From Asterella californica (lineage: Eukaryota > Streptophyta > Marchantiopsida > Marchantiales > Aytoniaceae): a stretch of DNA of 64,000 nucleotides. A program made the translations under genes and the position numbers. The DNA lies in the NCBI GenBank assembly GCA_036924285.1, contig JAYKYS010000009.1, positions 22,920,001 to 22,984,000 on the forward strand, read 5' to 3'. Each line of letters starts with the position of its first letter. Position 1 is the first letter of the stretch. Of the stretch, positions 25,195 through 37,532 are shown piece after piece. The notes under the pieces were generated by a model that did not search any database, was not told the origin of the DNA, and was given only the letters and a program-made list of their open reading frames with translations.

Positions 25195-26116
25195 TAAAAC
25201 TTAATTTACCGGCCAAATTGGGCGATTCGCCATTGATGCGTAATTTCGTCTGGGCTCGTATTCTCCGTTTGTCCATCGACACCGAATTTACCTCGATACG
25301 GGCGATTCACCTCGGGCGGGCGAAAACATCCACCCGCCGGCAGTTCCCAGAGGTACCTCAGAAAACCTCCCGTCGCCCGAAACTGCAGCATGCGGGGATC
25401 GTATATTGTCAAAAGATTACAACTTTGACACACGCTGTAGCCAAGTTCCTTTCTTTTCAGTCGAAACCGTAGGAGGGCAGTTTTGTTTGCACCATTTTGA
25501 ACGCCCCTGCAGCCTCGTGCCTCGTGCCTCGTGCATTGATTCCAGACTTCTGCAAACTCTTTCTAAATGTTCCTTCTTCTCTTCACAGTAAGAGACAGGC
25601 TGCTGTCAGGATTACGGACTCATTTTGCAGCTGCGAGGTACTTTACTGAGTTGTGGAAAGACGAATTTGTCGGACCTTTCCTGTGGCAAATCGAAACAGT
25701 CGAGGGTGCGCCATTGGCTCGACTAAGCTGACAGTTTGTTGACAATTGGAAGGAACTGGCAAGCCGCTTTGCCACGCATTTTGAGAGTGAACAGCTCTCT
25801 GGCTATCAACTTATTGAAAGGGATTCCCGCCGACTCAGCTGTTGTGAATGTGAAATGTGGTTAGCGGAATTGTGAATCAGACTGAATTATAGGGTGCACC
25901 ATCAGCCAAAGGGTTTAGGGTACATGGATGTTGAGCAAGGGCAGCGTTAGTTCGGGCAAAATTTATAATTGTCATGGCCATCATGTCAAGAAAATCTGAG
26001 GTGCTGCAACGCCTGAAGGCTGTGGACTGGTAGAGGAGAATCTACTGCATTCACCTCTCCAGCGTGTCTGCGAACGGTGCGAGACATTTCTAAGTAACAC
26101 GTTGGGAGCCACGGAA
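25195..26116 (+). promoter_or_regulatory. Upstream region of CPSF100
   Basis: GC content rises sharply at about 25205, after the AT-rich spacer. The only ORFs are short overlapping frames on both strands (60-84 codons) with no motif. The region probably holds the promoter and 5' leader of CPSF100. No TATA box or other site can be assigned with confidence. Confidence 0.35.
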
Positions 26117-29100
26117 ATGGGGGAAGAAAAAATGGAGGAGGAAGAGGAGAACAAAGGGGGAGGGATGGGCAGCAGCAGCGTTAAGCTGACTCCTCTTTCT
26201 GGAGCACATTCTGAGTCTCCTCTTTGCTATCTGCTGGAAGTCGACGGGTTTCGTTTCCTCCTCGATTGTGGATGGACGGATGCTTTCGACGTAGCTCAGC
26301 TTCAGCCTCTCGCAAGGTGTTTGGAGCTTCTTTTCTTGTCTACATACTGTTGAATATCCTGTAGACTAGTTGAAACAAGATCGCGCTTTGTACCCCTGCG
26401 AGCTGAAAAAACATTTCATCTGAAACCTCACCTCATCTGGATAACTCATGACCATCACTGCTGTGACTTGTGAAATACGGAGTCTCAAAGATGAATTCGC
26501 TTTCGTTTCCTCGCGCCTGCTGTATGCTTGTTCAGCAGACACTCCCTACTGATTCAAATTCACCAGTTGACGTTCTAGAGATATATTCAAGTGCCTGTCA
26601 CTAAATGTGGTTTGTATTCAGTGTGGCTTCCTCAATCGATGCAGTATTGCTCTCGTATCCCGACACTATGCACTTGGGAGCGTTGCCATACGCAGTGGGG
26701 AATCTGGGGCTCACAGCGACCGTTTATTGCACACTCCCAGTGCATCGGATGGGCCAAATGTACATGTATGATCACTACTTATCACGACGGGTAAGGATTT
26801 CTGCACGCAGTATTCAGGGACACTGGAACGTAACAAATTCTCGTCTTAAGTCAAACCTCAAGAAGGATGAACGTTTCGGACCAGTCATAGAGGCGCAGCA
26901 AATAAAAAGCTCGCAATATCTAGGTAACCATGTAATGAGCAAGTTTCGTGCTTTCCATCAGGCTCCAGCTGGGTAGGTGGAGCGTCCGCGTAATGTTTGT
27001 CATCTTGAAAGATCCCGGACTAAGTTCTGCATGTTTTGAACCATTATGTTTCGTTATTTTTTTGCTCTGTGTTTCGAAGATCAGTTTTCGTGTTTTGAAG
27101 GCAGTAGCTTGGTGAATTCGTCTGAGATACATTTTTTTTTGACCGGATTGTCTGGTGCTGCCTGTAGGCTGTATCAAATTTTGATTTGTTCAACCTTGAT
27201 GACGTCGACACAGCTTTCGGGAACTCAGTACAGCTTAAATACTCCCAACATCATCCCTTACAAGGTCAGCATACTCTCGCAACCTGATACTTGACATTTT
27301 GAATTTTTCTGGCTGTTGTTGGTTTAGGTCATCTATTTTATCAGCATGGGTGCTCTCGTGCATCTTTTCTTGTCAAATTGAAGAGCGTGCATATTGCTTG
27401 TCGCTCAGGCAAGGGTGAAGGGATTACCATAACTCCCTATGCAGCTGGGCGCCTGCTTGGAGGAACAGTCTGGAAAATAACAGTGGACACCGAGGATATC
27501 ATTTATGCGGTGGATTTCAACCATCGAAAAGAGAGGTATAGAATCAGGACAGAAAAAACAATAGAGCTGCTATGGAGTTATTTGGTCTGTCCCACACCAC
27601 TTTATAGAAAGCATTAATTTGACTTCAACGCACATGCCAAGCCTGTACGAGCTGCTACTTAGGGAAGAAGGATTTGAGAGCATGAAATGATTACAGCTTG
27701 AGCATCAGAGACGGGTTACTTTTATTGTCAAAGAGGTATACGTCCAATGTGTGTACTGAAAGGAGACTATACATATCGTTGCTAGGCATTTGAACGGGAC
27801 AGTTCTTCAATCGTTCGTCCGACCCGCAGTTCTCATCACTGACTCTTATAATGCATTAAACAACCAGCCCATACAAAAGCAAAGAGACGTCGATTTCCTC
27901 GGTTAGAATCCTCACCCTTTTTTTACTAGGTAGTGAGTCTGGCTTCTTCATCTACAGAAGTTGAAGTTGGATTTAGTTCCTTTACAGTTAGCGCTTGGCT
28001 TCTTCGCTTTGACAGCATTTCACTTACTATGTTAGATATCAAGGAATTTTCATAACATAGACCAAAGCTTCTTGCCTGGGCCTGTACTGGGCCACGTTGA
28101 CTGACCGGGTTTAAGGATTGACAGATATTGTTCTGAAGGCACTGAGAGCAGGCGGGAATGTGCTGCTGCCTGTTGAGACTGCTGGGCGCGTCCTGGAACT
28201 AGTATTATACTTGGATAAGGTGACCATAGTGAAGTTCACAGCGTATTTCTTTCTGTCCAGAATTTATGCATCTCTGATCACGGGTATTGCTTAAAAGGTT
28301 TACATTAAATGTGAAATAATCAAATTTTCCGATCGGGGCGAGCATTTGTTTTCATTATGCGCACAATCCACTGGAACCTTCGGAGATACTTTTTAGAGAG
28401 GTTTTCTCTGGGATTCACTATTTATCATCATGATGTGTCTTAACATATGCACAAATTTGTAAGGCAGCCTTGGAAGGATTGATGTAGCTCTGGATTGACT
28501 GCAGTAGGTGGTATACTGGGTGAAAGACTCTCGGTCAAGCATTTGGTTTATAAGTGTGCATGCTCACCCTGTCTCGTCTGTCAACATCCTGGATCTAGTT
28601 GCGTGCTGAATGTGATTTTGAGGAACTCCTGAATATAGGCAGGAATTCCTCTTCCTGGTTTTACGTGACATTCATGTGGGGTTGCTGATGAGTATGCAAC
28701 TTTTAATTGCAGTGTTGGGTAAGCGATAAGCTGAACTACCCCATGGCTCTATTGACGAACGTGTCGTACAGTACACTGGAATTTGCGAAAAGCTTGCTTG
28801 AGTGGATGAGCGATGCCATCGCCAAGTCATTTGAACACACCAGAGACAACTCCTTTGTCCTCAAGTAAGCAATGGATGCCCTTCTCGATCGTGTATTGAC
28901 GAACTTTTGAAGAATTGTCGAGTTATTTTACCAGTATACTGTTAGGGCGTTTAGAGCGTACAGTAATTTTCCTTCACTCTCCTGGCTATGTACTTCTCAG
29001 GGCCAAATTTTCAGGGGTTATCTTCAAGTGTATGTGGATAGCTTTTGCATTTATGCTGCTAGCACATAGACCCTAATATACTCGTAGAGCGTCCATTGGG

Positions 29101-32100
29101 TTATTCTACTGGGTGTTACCTCTGTTTTTCAGCGTGATTCTTGTTCCTTAGTTGAACTGCCATACTCGAACGAATCATATACAGTTAGAGCGTTCTAGAA
29201 TCTTTGTGAGTAAAATGTTTTTTAGTCTACTTAGCTTTCTTATTGTGGTGCCACAGGTATCTCAAACTCTGTCACACGAGGAAAGATCTTGATGACCTAC
29301 CAGCAGGTCCCAAGGTACCGATTTGTCGAAGAGTGCTCATGTGTGTTAGGGATGGCAGTTTAGTGTATTCTCCGGTTTAATGTTTCTCTCAGTTTGTATC
29401 TTTTATGTTAACAATGTTAGTTTCATAATGATAGAAGAATTGTTTTCGTGCTAGGTCGTATTTGCGTCTATGGCCAGCTTGGAAGCAGGTTTTGCTCGGG
29501 AGCTGTTTGTAGAATGGGCAACAGATCCAAACAACCTTGTACTTTTCACAGAAAGGGGCCAGGTAACCTCTACTTCTGTAGCTAAGTCCATTGCGTACAT
29601 AATGTCTTTGCTATAGTCACAGGGTGAAATACAGGGTTCTCTGGTGCTGTGTTCTTCCCGCTTCTTGTTCTCTATGTCTTCAAACTGAGAGCTTGTACGG
29701 CCACTATAATTTCAGAGTGAGACCAAACAGGCACATCACAGCACTTAGATGGTGGTAGTGAATACGGTACGCCTCACTTTTCTGTTCCGTTCCTGCATTC
29801 AAGGCCTCAATTATTCTTTCCCTTAATTCTCTCCCCGCAACAGTAAAATGCCGTACTGACGGTTTCAAGCAATTATTTGCTCTTTCTCGATATACATTGT
29901 TTTACAAGAATTGTTTATATGTGTACTCTGTCTGGAAGATTGGTTTTCAGCCAACTCTGGTCAGACTGCCGAATATAATATGTTCGCCTGCATATTCTTG
30001 GAATAGTCAACATTTTATCTTGGACAATTCAACATTTTATCCTGGTTCATACCCTTTTAACCTCCATTATCTTTGTGCTTTTCTCTACACAACTCAATAT
30101 CCTCAACTCCTTGCAGACTCCATTGCTGGAAAACTAATATTCTGAGGACATATTTAGTCAATCATTTTCTTGCTATGTGCGTATCTGGCTTTTCCCTTTC
30201 TCGGGTTACTTCACGTGTACGTGGTTCTGCTGCTAATCACTGTACCAGCATGTAGCTGAATGCCCAGCTTTTGTTGGTCACAGCTAACATCTTCAAGTTC
30301 TTTCCGTGACAGATTTACTCGACGTAATTGTCTTAAGCTTTTGAACTGGTTGACTTAATGCGTTTTGGTCCCCCCAGTCTGGGTCAGAGCGTCACGTTCT
30401 GTAAACTTTCGTGCAGTTGATTCTGCAGCATCATTGGAGTACACTCAATCCTTTGCGCACTTTTTGATTGGTTCATGTTACAGGTAGGCACTCTGTCACG
30501 CAAACTGCAAGCCGAGCCTCCTCCAAAGGTAGTGAAGGTGACTTTGAGTAAGAAAGTTCCGCTTACGGGTGAGGAACTAAAAGCACATGAGGAGCAGAAC
30601 CGGTCGAAACAAGAGGCTTTGAAGGCAAGTGCTCCGGTTGAGGAGAGTGGATCCCAGTTGAGTGGTGGGTCAGGACCGGCCCCCGTTGCTGCTGTTGAGC
30701 CTGTCAAGTCTAATGAGGGTAAGTCTGGCTGTGGATAGAGAGTCTGAAATATCTTATAAATCAGGGTTAGTTACTTTATTTCCGTTCCATGGGGTGACCA
30801 TGTGGTTGTAGCTATCCGACTCTACTTGAGATGTGATTGTGAGGCTGTGACATCTTGGTCCAGTTCTGTCGTCGGATCTTGTTTGTATGCTGCAGATTTG
30901 GTAAAGACAGTCCTATATTTTGGTTTGATTAGCCTAGACGACCAAAGCGCTCCTCACTGGTTTACATGCACATAACAGGATCCATCAAGTTCACCTCTGG
31001 GGCATCACAACGGGATGTCCTCATTGAGGGTTTCACCATGCCACCGAATGCTGTTGCGCCCATGTTTCCCTTTCACGAAAGAGCCGGTGATTGGGATGAA
31101 TATGGAGAAATAATAAACCCGGATGACTATATAGCAAAAGACGAAGACATGATGGACTACACACTAACACAACAGGTGCATAACACTTCTTTAGTCTCTT
31201 TGGACTAATCCTTACGTGTATCTGTTGCAGGAAGCTTTGTGCAGGTTCGTTTCATATGGTGATTTATAGATTTCATGAACTCAGTTTCTCTTGAGCCTTC
31301 ATGTCGACGTTTTTTTAATTCGGTGTCTGCTATGTATTTAAACTTGAACAGGGACCTGCTGCAGACGGGGACGAAAAAGCAGATGGAGAGACAGAGGACC
31401 TTCTTTTAAACGAGAAACCCTCTAAAGTTGTGCTTGAAGATATTACGGTAACATTTGCCTACATTTTACTTCTGACTTCCATTACAGACAAGGATCCTGT
31501 GCCCAGGACATCTACAAAAGGGTTTGCTGTTGGACTTAAAGTGCAGTAGGTCACGCGTAGGGACTCACCCGACTCAGCTACTTCCTACAGGTGCAAGTTA
31601 GATGTTCACTCTACTACATGGATTATGAAGGAAGATCAGATGGGAAATCTATAAAGAATATTCTGGCGCATGTTGCCCCACTGAAGTTGGTACGTCTTTA
31701 CAGTATCTCCAGCACTATCGTCTTCGTTATTCGTGTTTATGTTGCCTCGTGCCGTATATATCTCCTTGTTTATGACTTTCCTGTCAGATGCAAGGTTACT
31801 TTGTACGACAAGCATTTACGAATATATGAAAATCTGCTGAGTGATCAAGTATTTTCTTGGTAGGTTCTGGTTCATGGCTCTGCTGAGGCTACTGAACACC
31901 TGAGACAGCACTGCCAAAAGAACGTCTGCCAGTTCGTATACGCTCCTAGACTCTCTGAAACAGTGGATATAACTTCTGACCTTTCTGCTTATAAGGTATG
32001 TTGGGATAATTCTGCTCGCACTTCCTTGTGGTATGGGCAACACGGCGAAAGCGTTACTGTTGGGTCAGCTTAGCTAGCGTTGGCAGAAAAGGAGCGCTCC

Positions 32101-33075
32101 AGGCGAATCAGCTCTGGGCAGTAAGGGAGCAGTAGTAACTCCTGGAAACTTTTCGACAGTCTAAATATCTGTTGTGTCATTGTCTGGATGAAAGCGAAGT
32201 TATTCTCACATGTGCGAGTGAATGATCAGGTGAGGCTGACCGAGCGACTCATGAGTAACGTGCTTTTCAGAAAGGTAAGTTACAATAGCGTTCCCAGTGG
32301 ATTCGCATATGATGTTCAGGCAGGAAAATGTGAGTCGGCACTTACGAAAGTGTTCTAAAAGCTGATTTTACTCACTGGTATACGGACGCAGCTTGGCGAT
32401 TACGAGCTGGCTTGGGTTGATGGGGAGGTAGGAGCCGAGGAAGGAGATATGCTCCCTCTTCTTCCTGCCGTCACTCCACCCCCTCATAAGGCCGTGTACG
32501 TTGGTGACCTGTGGCTCGCCGACTTCAAACAGTTGCTGGCAACAAAGGGTGTACAGGTATTACGGGGTTGTTGGCTTCGCTTCAAGGCTAGTTTCTTCGA
32601 TAGAATATTTGCGAGATGATTGAATGTCCACGCATTTTCTGTCCCAGTGATTGAACTTATCCAGGCATGATCCGTCCATATGCAGGCAGAATTTGCTGGA
32701 GGTCTCTTGCGGTGTGGAGAGAACATTGCAGTTCGCAAAGTAAGTCTTGAGGCTTAGCACGGAAGTCATAAACTAAACCTGAACTGTGAGAACTGGATTT
32801 GTTCTCCGACAGGCTTACTGATCGCAGTCTGCTTTGGAAGATACAGTTGCTCTGTGATTTCTTGGTATCATTGTTCATTTCGGAGAGTTCTCGGAGTGTG
32901 AATCTTTTTGTAAGAAACATGGCTACCATCACTCACGTCTTCGCAGATGGATACTGAATTTGCTGGTATTTTGATTTTGCAGAGCGGTGGACAACAATTA
33001 GTGATCGAGGGCCCTCTATCAGAGGATTATTACCGAATACGAGAGCTGCTTTATTCGCAGTTTTATATGCTCTAG
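26117..33075 (+). CDS. CPSF100: Cleavage and polyadenylation specificity factor, 100-kDa subunit
   Basis: Eighteen exons keep one frame for 745 residues: 26117-26316, 26622-26790, 27168-27264, 27409-27535, 27786-27901, 28125-28219, 28713-28864, 29257-29314, 29455-29562, 30484-30718, 30979-31175, 31352-31447, 31591-31689, 31864-31995, 32230-32274, 32392-32556, 32686-32739 and 32983-33075. It is the pseudo-nuclease partner of CPSF73 in nuclear pre-mRNA 3'-end cleavage. The metallo-beta-lactamase fold starts at LLDCGW (48-53). The HxHxDH zinc motif is degenerate, SYPDTMH at 78-84, as expected for CPSF100. A beta-CASP region, [19 protein letters not shown] and [11 protein letters not shown] follow in family order. 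The Arabidopsis protein has about 739 residues. Met17 (26165) aligns better with known N-termini and may be the true start; the extra 16 residues are mostly Glu. Confidence 0.95.
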
Positions 33076-33700
33076 GGATCAGTTTCGAACAAAATTTTGT
33101 AGGGTAGATGAGAAGTAGTAAATCAAGTCCTTTCTGTAGCATTTCTGTACCATCTGTACATTATCGAGCTCAAGGAAGTGTGAAATACCTGGACAATCCT
33201 CACACGCTTCTGCCCAATCTTTTGAATCAGACCTCATTGTGAGCGAGAGTTAAGACCTTGCCGGTCCATTTGCGAGGGTTTGCATGAGATTTGGAAACAC
33301 CATAGTTCGGATAGTGTCATGCACAATCCAAATTTATCTTTTTCCTCTCAGTTCAGATCTTTTTGTTCTGCTTCCCCTCTCTATCGTCGTCCTCCCCAGT
33401 CATATGAAAGTAGATCTTCTTCGTGGAGCCTTCGGGACCAGGACTGCTGTGCTGTGTGTTTCACGTAGGTCTCGTCAAGTTCCTCATGCTTCATGCTAGT
33501 TGTTCAAAGGTTCCGATTGTGTATAAAGACATTTTGGGCTCATCTTCTATGGACGATAAACAAGGCCCAAGCTTGAGAACCACAAACAGGTGTGAAAGGA
33601 TAGCGAGACTCGGATAGAGAAATGGCTGGTAACAGTGGTAAGGTTGACTCGGGAGTGGGGTTTCGGTGTAACAGGCAGGAAGGAGTCGGAGTGGTGAGGT
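33076..33700. other. Spacer between CPSF100 and the coiled-coil gene
   Basis: Contains the 3' end of CPSF100 and presumably the promoter and leader of the gene that starts near 33707. The short frames here (62-71 codons) overlap each other and show no motif. Confidence 0.4.
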
Positions 33701-33706
33701 CATGGG

Positions 33707-34471
33707 ATGGGATGGGATGGAGGAAGAACGTCGCGCGCAGGAATGGAAGGTGACCCTGAGGAGTGTAGCGATGGCGCGGGAGGAAGGGGAGGTTATTCAA
33801 GGGGGAGAGAGTCGGAGGAGCGAGGAATCCTCGAAATGGCGAACGCGAAAGGGATGGCATCATCGAAGAAAATGAAGCTTGACCCCGATCGTCAGCCTGG
33901 GGCAGGGGCTTCAGATGATGCAGGTGTAGACCGCACCATTAGCACGGCGTTTGCATGCCTAGAGGCCGTGAAGGAACTCGAGAAGGAGGCAATCATGTGC
34001 ATGTCGAAGCACAAAGAGGATCAGCGCAGATCGGACGAGGCTCGCTCTCGCGTGTTGCAGGCGAGCAATGCAGTCAGCAGAGCAGAGGAGGCTGCGCGAA
34101 TTGCCAAGAAAGCCCAACGAAAGGCAGAAAATTCTTTCCGCATGGCTGAAGAGTTGGCGCGAGTGTCCAAATTTGCTGCGGAAGAAGCTCAGGCCAGATA
34201 CACGGAGCTTCAAACGCAGTGGGAAAAGGATTTGGAAACGAATTTGTGCCGAGTTCTCGTACAGAAAAGCACCGTTGCATATGCCTACCGTGATCTTCAA
34301 GAAACTGCCGCTTCTCTGTCCTTGATTCCGATCAAAGACATGCTGGATAATGCGTGCGTGACTCAACTTGAGACTCTGGTCAAGAGAGTGAACGCGTGCT
34401 GGCTGCGCCTGACGATCGAGCGTAGAAAATTCACAGAAACCATTTCCAGTGTCAAGTCCACACCGCAGTAA
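33707..34471 (+). CDS. Coiled-coil protein of unknown function
   Basis: A single open frame of 254 codons. Four ATGs sit in a GGGAT run at 33702-33717; those at 33707 and 33717 are in different frames, and Met44 (MANAKG) is another possible start. The N-terminus is Gly- and acid-rich. A basic KKMKLD patch near residue 54 could be a nuclear signal. Residues about 85-185 are Ala/Glu/Lys/Arg-rich with heptad spacing and no Pro, predicting a long coiled coil. The C-terminal 60 residues are mixed and may be folded. The stop follows CCGCA|GTAAGT, a perfect donor. Splicing to the acceptor at 34653 would replace the last codon and add about 14 residues, ending at 34699. I do not recognise the family. 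Confidence 0.6.
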   Translation: MGWDGGRTSRAGMEGDPEECSDGAGGRGGYSRGRESEERGILEMANAKGMASSKKMKLDPDRQPGAGASDDAGVDRTISTAFACLEAVKELEKEAIMCMSKHKEDQRRSDEARSRVLQASNAVSRAEEAARIAKKAQRKAENSFRMAEELARVSKFAAEEAQARYTELQTQWEKDLETNLCRVLVQKSTVAYAYRDLQETAASLSLIPIKDMLDNACVTQLETLVKRVNACWLRLTIERRKFTETISSVKSTPQ

Positions 34472-34699
34472 GTTTTCGATTACGGGAAAGGTCGACACCC
34501 CCACATCGACCTTAAAAACGATTTATCTGCCTTGGGTCACCCTTAATTTCCATGCCAGTAGTTCTCTCAATCTACAAACCGAGACAGTTTCTTGCAGACA
34601 CAAACTAATCCTATCTGTGATGTGCACCAACCAACCTCCATTTGTGCCTCCAGGTTGATTATTGAAGGCAATTGCAACCTGTCAACAACAACGATGTAG

Positions 34700-35960
34700 A
34701 TGTTGGATGTTGGAGAAGAACATGCCGTACGGTTTGGAAGTTCCTAGTCAGGACCACTGTGTTGCTGAAACTTTTTACTTGCAGACTGCTTTAGGCGAAC
34801 CAGGCTGTGCAAATCTGAAGACTCACTCTTCGATCCTGCAGAGCCCTCGTCCTTGCTTTTAATCAGAGAGATCCTTCTCGATCTCTTGCATCCGAATCAG
34901 ACTCAAATTGGGTCCCAAAGCCCGTATAGCTCGCCAAGCCATATGCAAGAGTAGTGATATATTAGGCAGAAGTACCTTAAACCGACCTGTTGACTGAATT
35001 GTCATGATAATCTTTTCCCTTGTGCACTGGAGATGCAGAAGAGGCACAAGATCCCTCCGTGTAAGCTAATGGTATTAGTGTATGCCTGTGCGTTGCACCT
35101 TTTTAGTGTTAGTAACTAGATGTGGTGGTCAGATTCTACAAGAGTAGACCAGATCCGGGGACTCTTTTAACGAAGCAGCGGCAGGTCGATTGTTCAGAAT
35201 GAACCAAGGCCTTGAGACCAGTGGGTGGTTTGTTTCCTGAACAAACACTGCCTTTGAACTCGTCATTCCGTACTTGGAGCACGTGAAACCGTTCCATTTA
35301 TGTGTCATAACTTGACACAACTGGTCAGTCCGTGTGCTGGAGCCCTAACAGGAGGAAATCTGAGAACGACGTCGCCATCTCACCTGTAGCTCGGCAAACC
35401 GTTAATGCTATTTCTTTTGTCACCTATTTAAAGGCGACTAGGGGCGTACTGAGTATTAAGAACATTTTATTGTGCCCTCCTAAATCTCAAGATATGGTTA
35501 TTCATACATGTAAATACTGTTGTTGTTACTCAAATACGTCTTTGGTCGACCATTTTCGACGACTGAGGGCGATTGGTCACGTAAGGTTACAAATGTTTTA
35601 TCCTCAGGTCATTGAGTGTAAATCACCGACAAAACCTCTGGTCACAAGCCCGCTGCTGTGGCTTGGTTTTCGTATTGATGATAGGCTTTATGAATGCAAT
35701 TCAAGGTTTAGTCTAATGGTTCTGTTCAAATTAAGGACTGGTCGATGTAATCAAATGAATTGAACAGAGACAGAAGAATATTAGCTTTGCGGTATGCAGT
35801 AGTTCAACTTGCGTCAAAGATTGTGGAATGAGAGTATGGTGTTAAAGGTTGTAAATTTGAATTTTTTAGTTTTAGTGGTGCTATGGTGGGAGAGTGCGGT
35901 GTGAGGGTACTGAAGTGTGCTTACGTAAATGTCTTTGTGTTTTATAGTGTGAGCATCGTT
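34700..35960. other. Intergenic, one unassigned ORF
   Basis: The plus-strand frame at 35332-35763 (143 codons) contains a short CKYCCC cluster but no recognisable domain. Nothing else is supported. Confidence 0.3.
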
Positions 35961-35973
35961 CTAAGCAGCTTTC

Positions 35974-36430
35974 GTGCTTACGGAGGAGAACAAGAAGAAG
36001 TCAGTGACTATGGCGATTTTGGATTTGAAAAAGCTTTACGATGTATTCGAGAATGATGAGCATTTAGCGTATGTATCAATCCGGGTGTGCGTGAAAGATT
36101 ACAAGAGAGAGTCCTTCTGTTTGTACGAAAGTTGTCTTTTTTGTACGAAGAAGGTCAGCCAAATGCGAGAGAAATGTAAGGGATGTAATCGATTCACAGT
36201 TATGTTAGACTTTCTACCGTTTGTCGTTGTTGTTTGAAGACAACAGTGGACAGGTATGGACTATCGCGTGACAATCTGCGAAGGAGTTGTTGAAGTTAAC
36301 TCCTACAGAATTCAGCATTAAGGAGGTGACAAGGAAAGACACCCATATCCTTGAGAACTTAATCTGTCATCATTTTGTTGTTGAGTTCAGTATCGTTCGG
36401 AGCAAAACGTCTTCAAGGAAGTAACTCTTG
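35974..36430 (+). pseudogene. RPA1-like C-terminal domain relic
   Basis: An open frame at 35974-36237 has a zinc ribbon, C-x2-C-x10-C-x2-C (CLFCTKKV to CKGC), after a beta-strand-like stretch (YVSIRVCVKDY). This is the layout of the large replication protein A subunit's C-terminal OB fold. After it, in another frame (about 36240-36430), come SGQVWTIA, then a stop, then QSAKELLKLTPTEF and HHFVVEFSIVRSK, which follow the same order in RPA1. The stop and frame change make it a pseudogene unless a small intron is present. It may be a decayed host RPA1 copy or the RPA-like gene of a Helitron; no Rep/helicase is visible nearby. Confidence 0.5.
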
Positions 36431-36480
36431 ACAGAATCGACCCTGTAATCCGGAAAGAACTTTTTTCAGAATTTGGTGAT

Positions 36481-36723
36481 GTGCGTACGCCAGCTATGCA
36501 TACCTCAGCTAATGTTCATGATATGAGTAGCAGGGGTTTAGATTGCACAGAGCGAAGCACTCAAAGTGATCGAGATGGTATCTTGACCAAAACAACCAAC
36601 AATAAGCTTCTTGAAAATTTAAACGCTACTCGAGTACAAGTTTCCGATCGACATTTGATAGTGGCATTTGCTGTTGGTGCTTTTAGCGTCATCTTGCCAA
36701 TTTATTATCATTTCCGTTGGTAG
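36481..36723 (+). CDS. Doubtful short ORF with C-terminal hydrophobic helix
   Basis: An 80-codon frame opening at GTG. Its last 20 residues (about LIVAFAVGAFSVILPIYY) would form a membrane anchor, and the preceding part is polar. There is no homology that I recognise and no ATG start, so it could be an exon or chance. Confidence 0.15.
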   Translation: MRTPAMHTSANVHDMSSRGLDCTERSTQSDRDGILTKTTNNKLLENLNATRVQVSDRHLIVAFAVGAFSVILPIYYHFRW

Positions 36724-36836
36724 TATATTCTTTGTGTATATTAGGACTGCGTTTTATCGTTCTGTGAAAATAAACAGAAAAAACCGTTGTGAAGATTACT
36801 AGGATCATACCTATACTATCCATGACAATCGACGAG

Positions 36837-37030
36837 GTAGCTTGATGAGCTGAACGAGCAGCTGAAGGGGTTCAACCCTTGTCACAAATATAAAACACTT
36901 TGTTGGTAACTTTGTGAGCTGAACTGACAGCTGACTGTGTTCAACCCCATTCACAAATATAAAACACGTTGTCTGTAGCTTCGTGAGCTGAACAGGTTCA
37001 ACTCCTGTCACTAATATAAAACACTTTGTG
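36837..37030. repeat. Three tandem repeats of 69, 69 and 56 bp
   Basis: Units start near 36837, 36906 and 36975. All share GAGCTGAAC, a GTTCAAC stretch, and the end AATATAAAACAC; the third has an internal deletion. Confidence 0.85.
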
Positions 37031-37238
37031 CATATAAAGAAATGTAAGTAAGTAGCATTAATGCCGTTGTAATGTTGCATAACAACATACGCACATACTT
37101 TTCAGAAATATTGAAAAATAATCTGATCTTCAATTGTAAATACACTCCTTCAAGAATTACTTACAATCTTCGACAACAAATGTTTAGTGTTCTAAACTAA
37201 TACAAAAACACTAAATGAAATTGAACTATATCATTAAT

Positions 37239-37312
37239 CTTGTGCTGAGATTTGAACCCAGTAGAACCTCTCCGTCAGAAGCACGAGTCCGCACCACCCA
37301 ACCACCAACAAG
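37239..37312 (-). repeat. tRNA-like sequence, possible SINE head
   Basis: On the minus strand, 74 nt have a tRNA outline. A 5-bp acceptor (CTTGT with ACAAG) and a T arm CTGGG-TTCAAAT-CTCAG with a good B box are visible. The D region GGTGGTTGGGTGGT resembles an A box. The anticodon arm is poor: about four pairs around a GCTTCTG loop. It lacks a full set of stems and so is not called as a functional tRNA. A tRNA-derived SINE head or a decayed tRNA are the likely readings. Confidence 0.35.
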
Positions 37313-37532
37313 CTAAGTTTTCTATTCCTTCTCTTAATACTCACTGAGCCATACCTCATAACAAGTCAAAATTCATAACAGACAGCACCATGGAAAACAA
37401 ATCTAACTGTTTAGGGTTTAGGGTTTGTGATTAAGTAGGGCCGTACCTCTTGTTGCTCAAATCCGTTGTTGATGTTTTGCTCTCAACGCCTGTATACATT
37501 GGATGACCCTACGACTTAATGGATTCCACATT

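Noticed and set aside
31230..31246. 14-nt microexon in CPSF100
   Set aside because: It is bounded by AG and GT but would break the frame. Joining 31175 directly to 31352 keeps the frame and the protein order.
33959..34504. 181-codon minus-strand ORF
   Set aside because: Antisense shadow of the coiled-coil gene; its composition mirrors the Ala/Glu-rich codons of the other strand.
37239..37312. Functional tRNA gene
   Set aside because: The anticodon arm and part of the acceptor do not pair, so only a tRNA-like relic is claimed.
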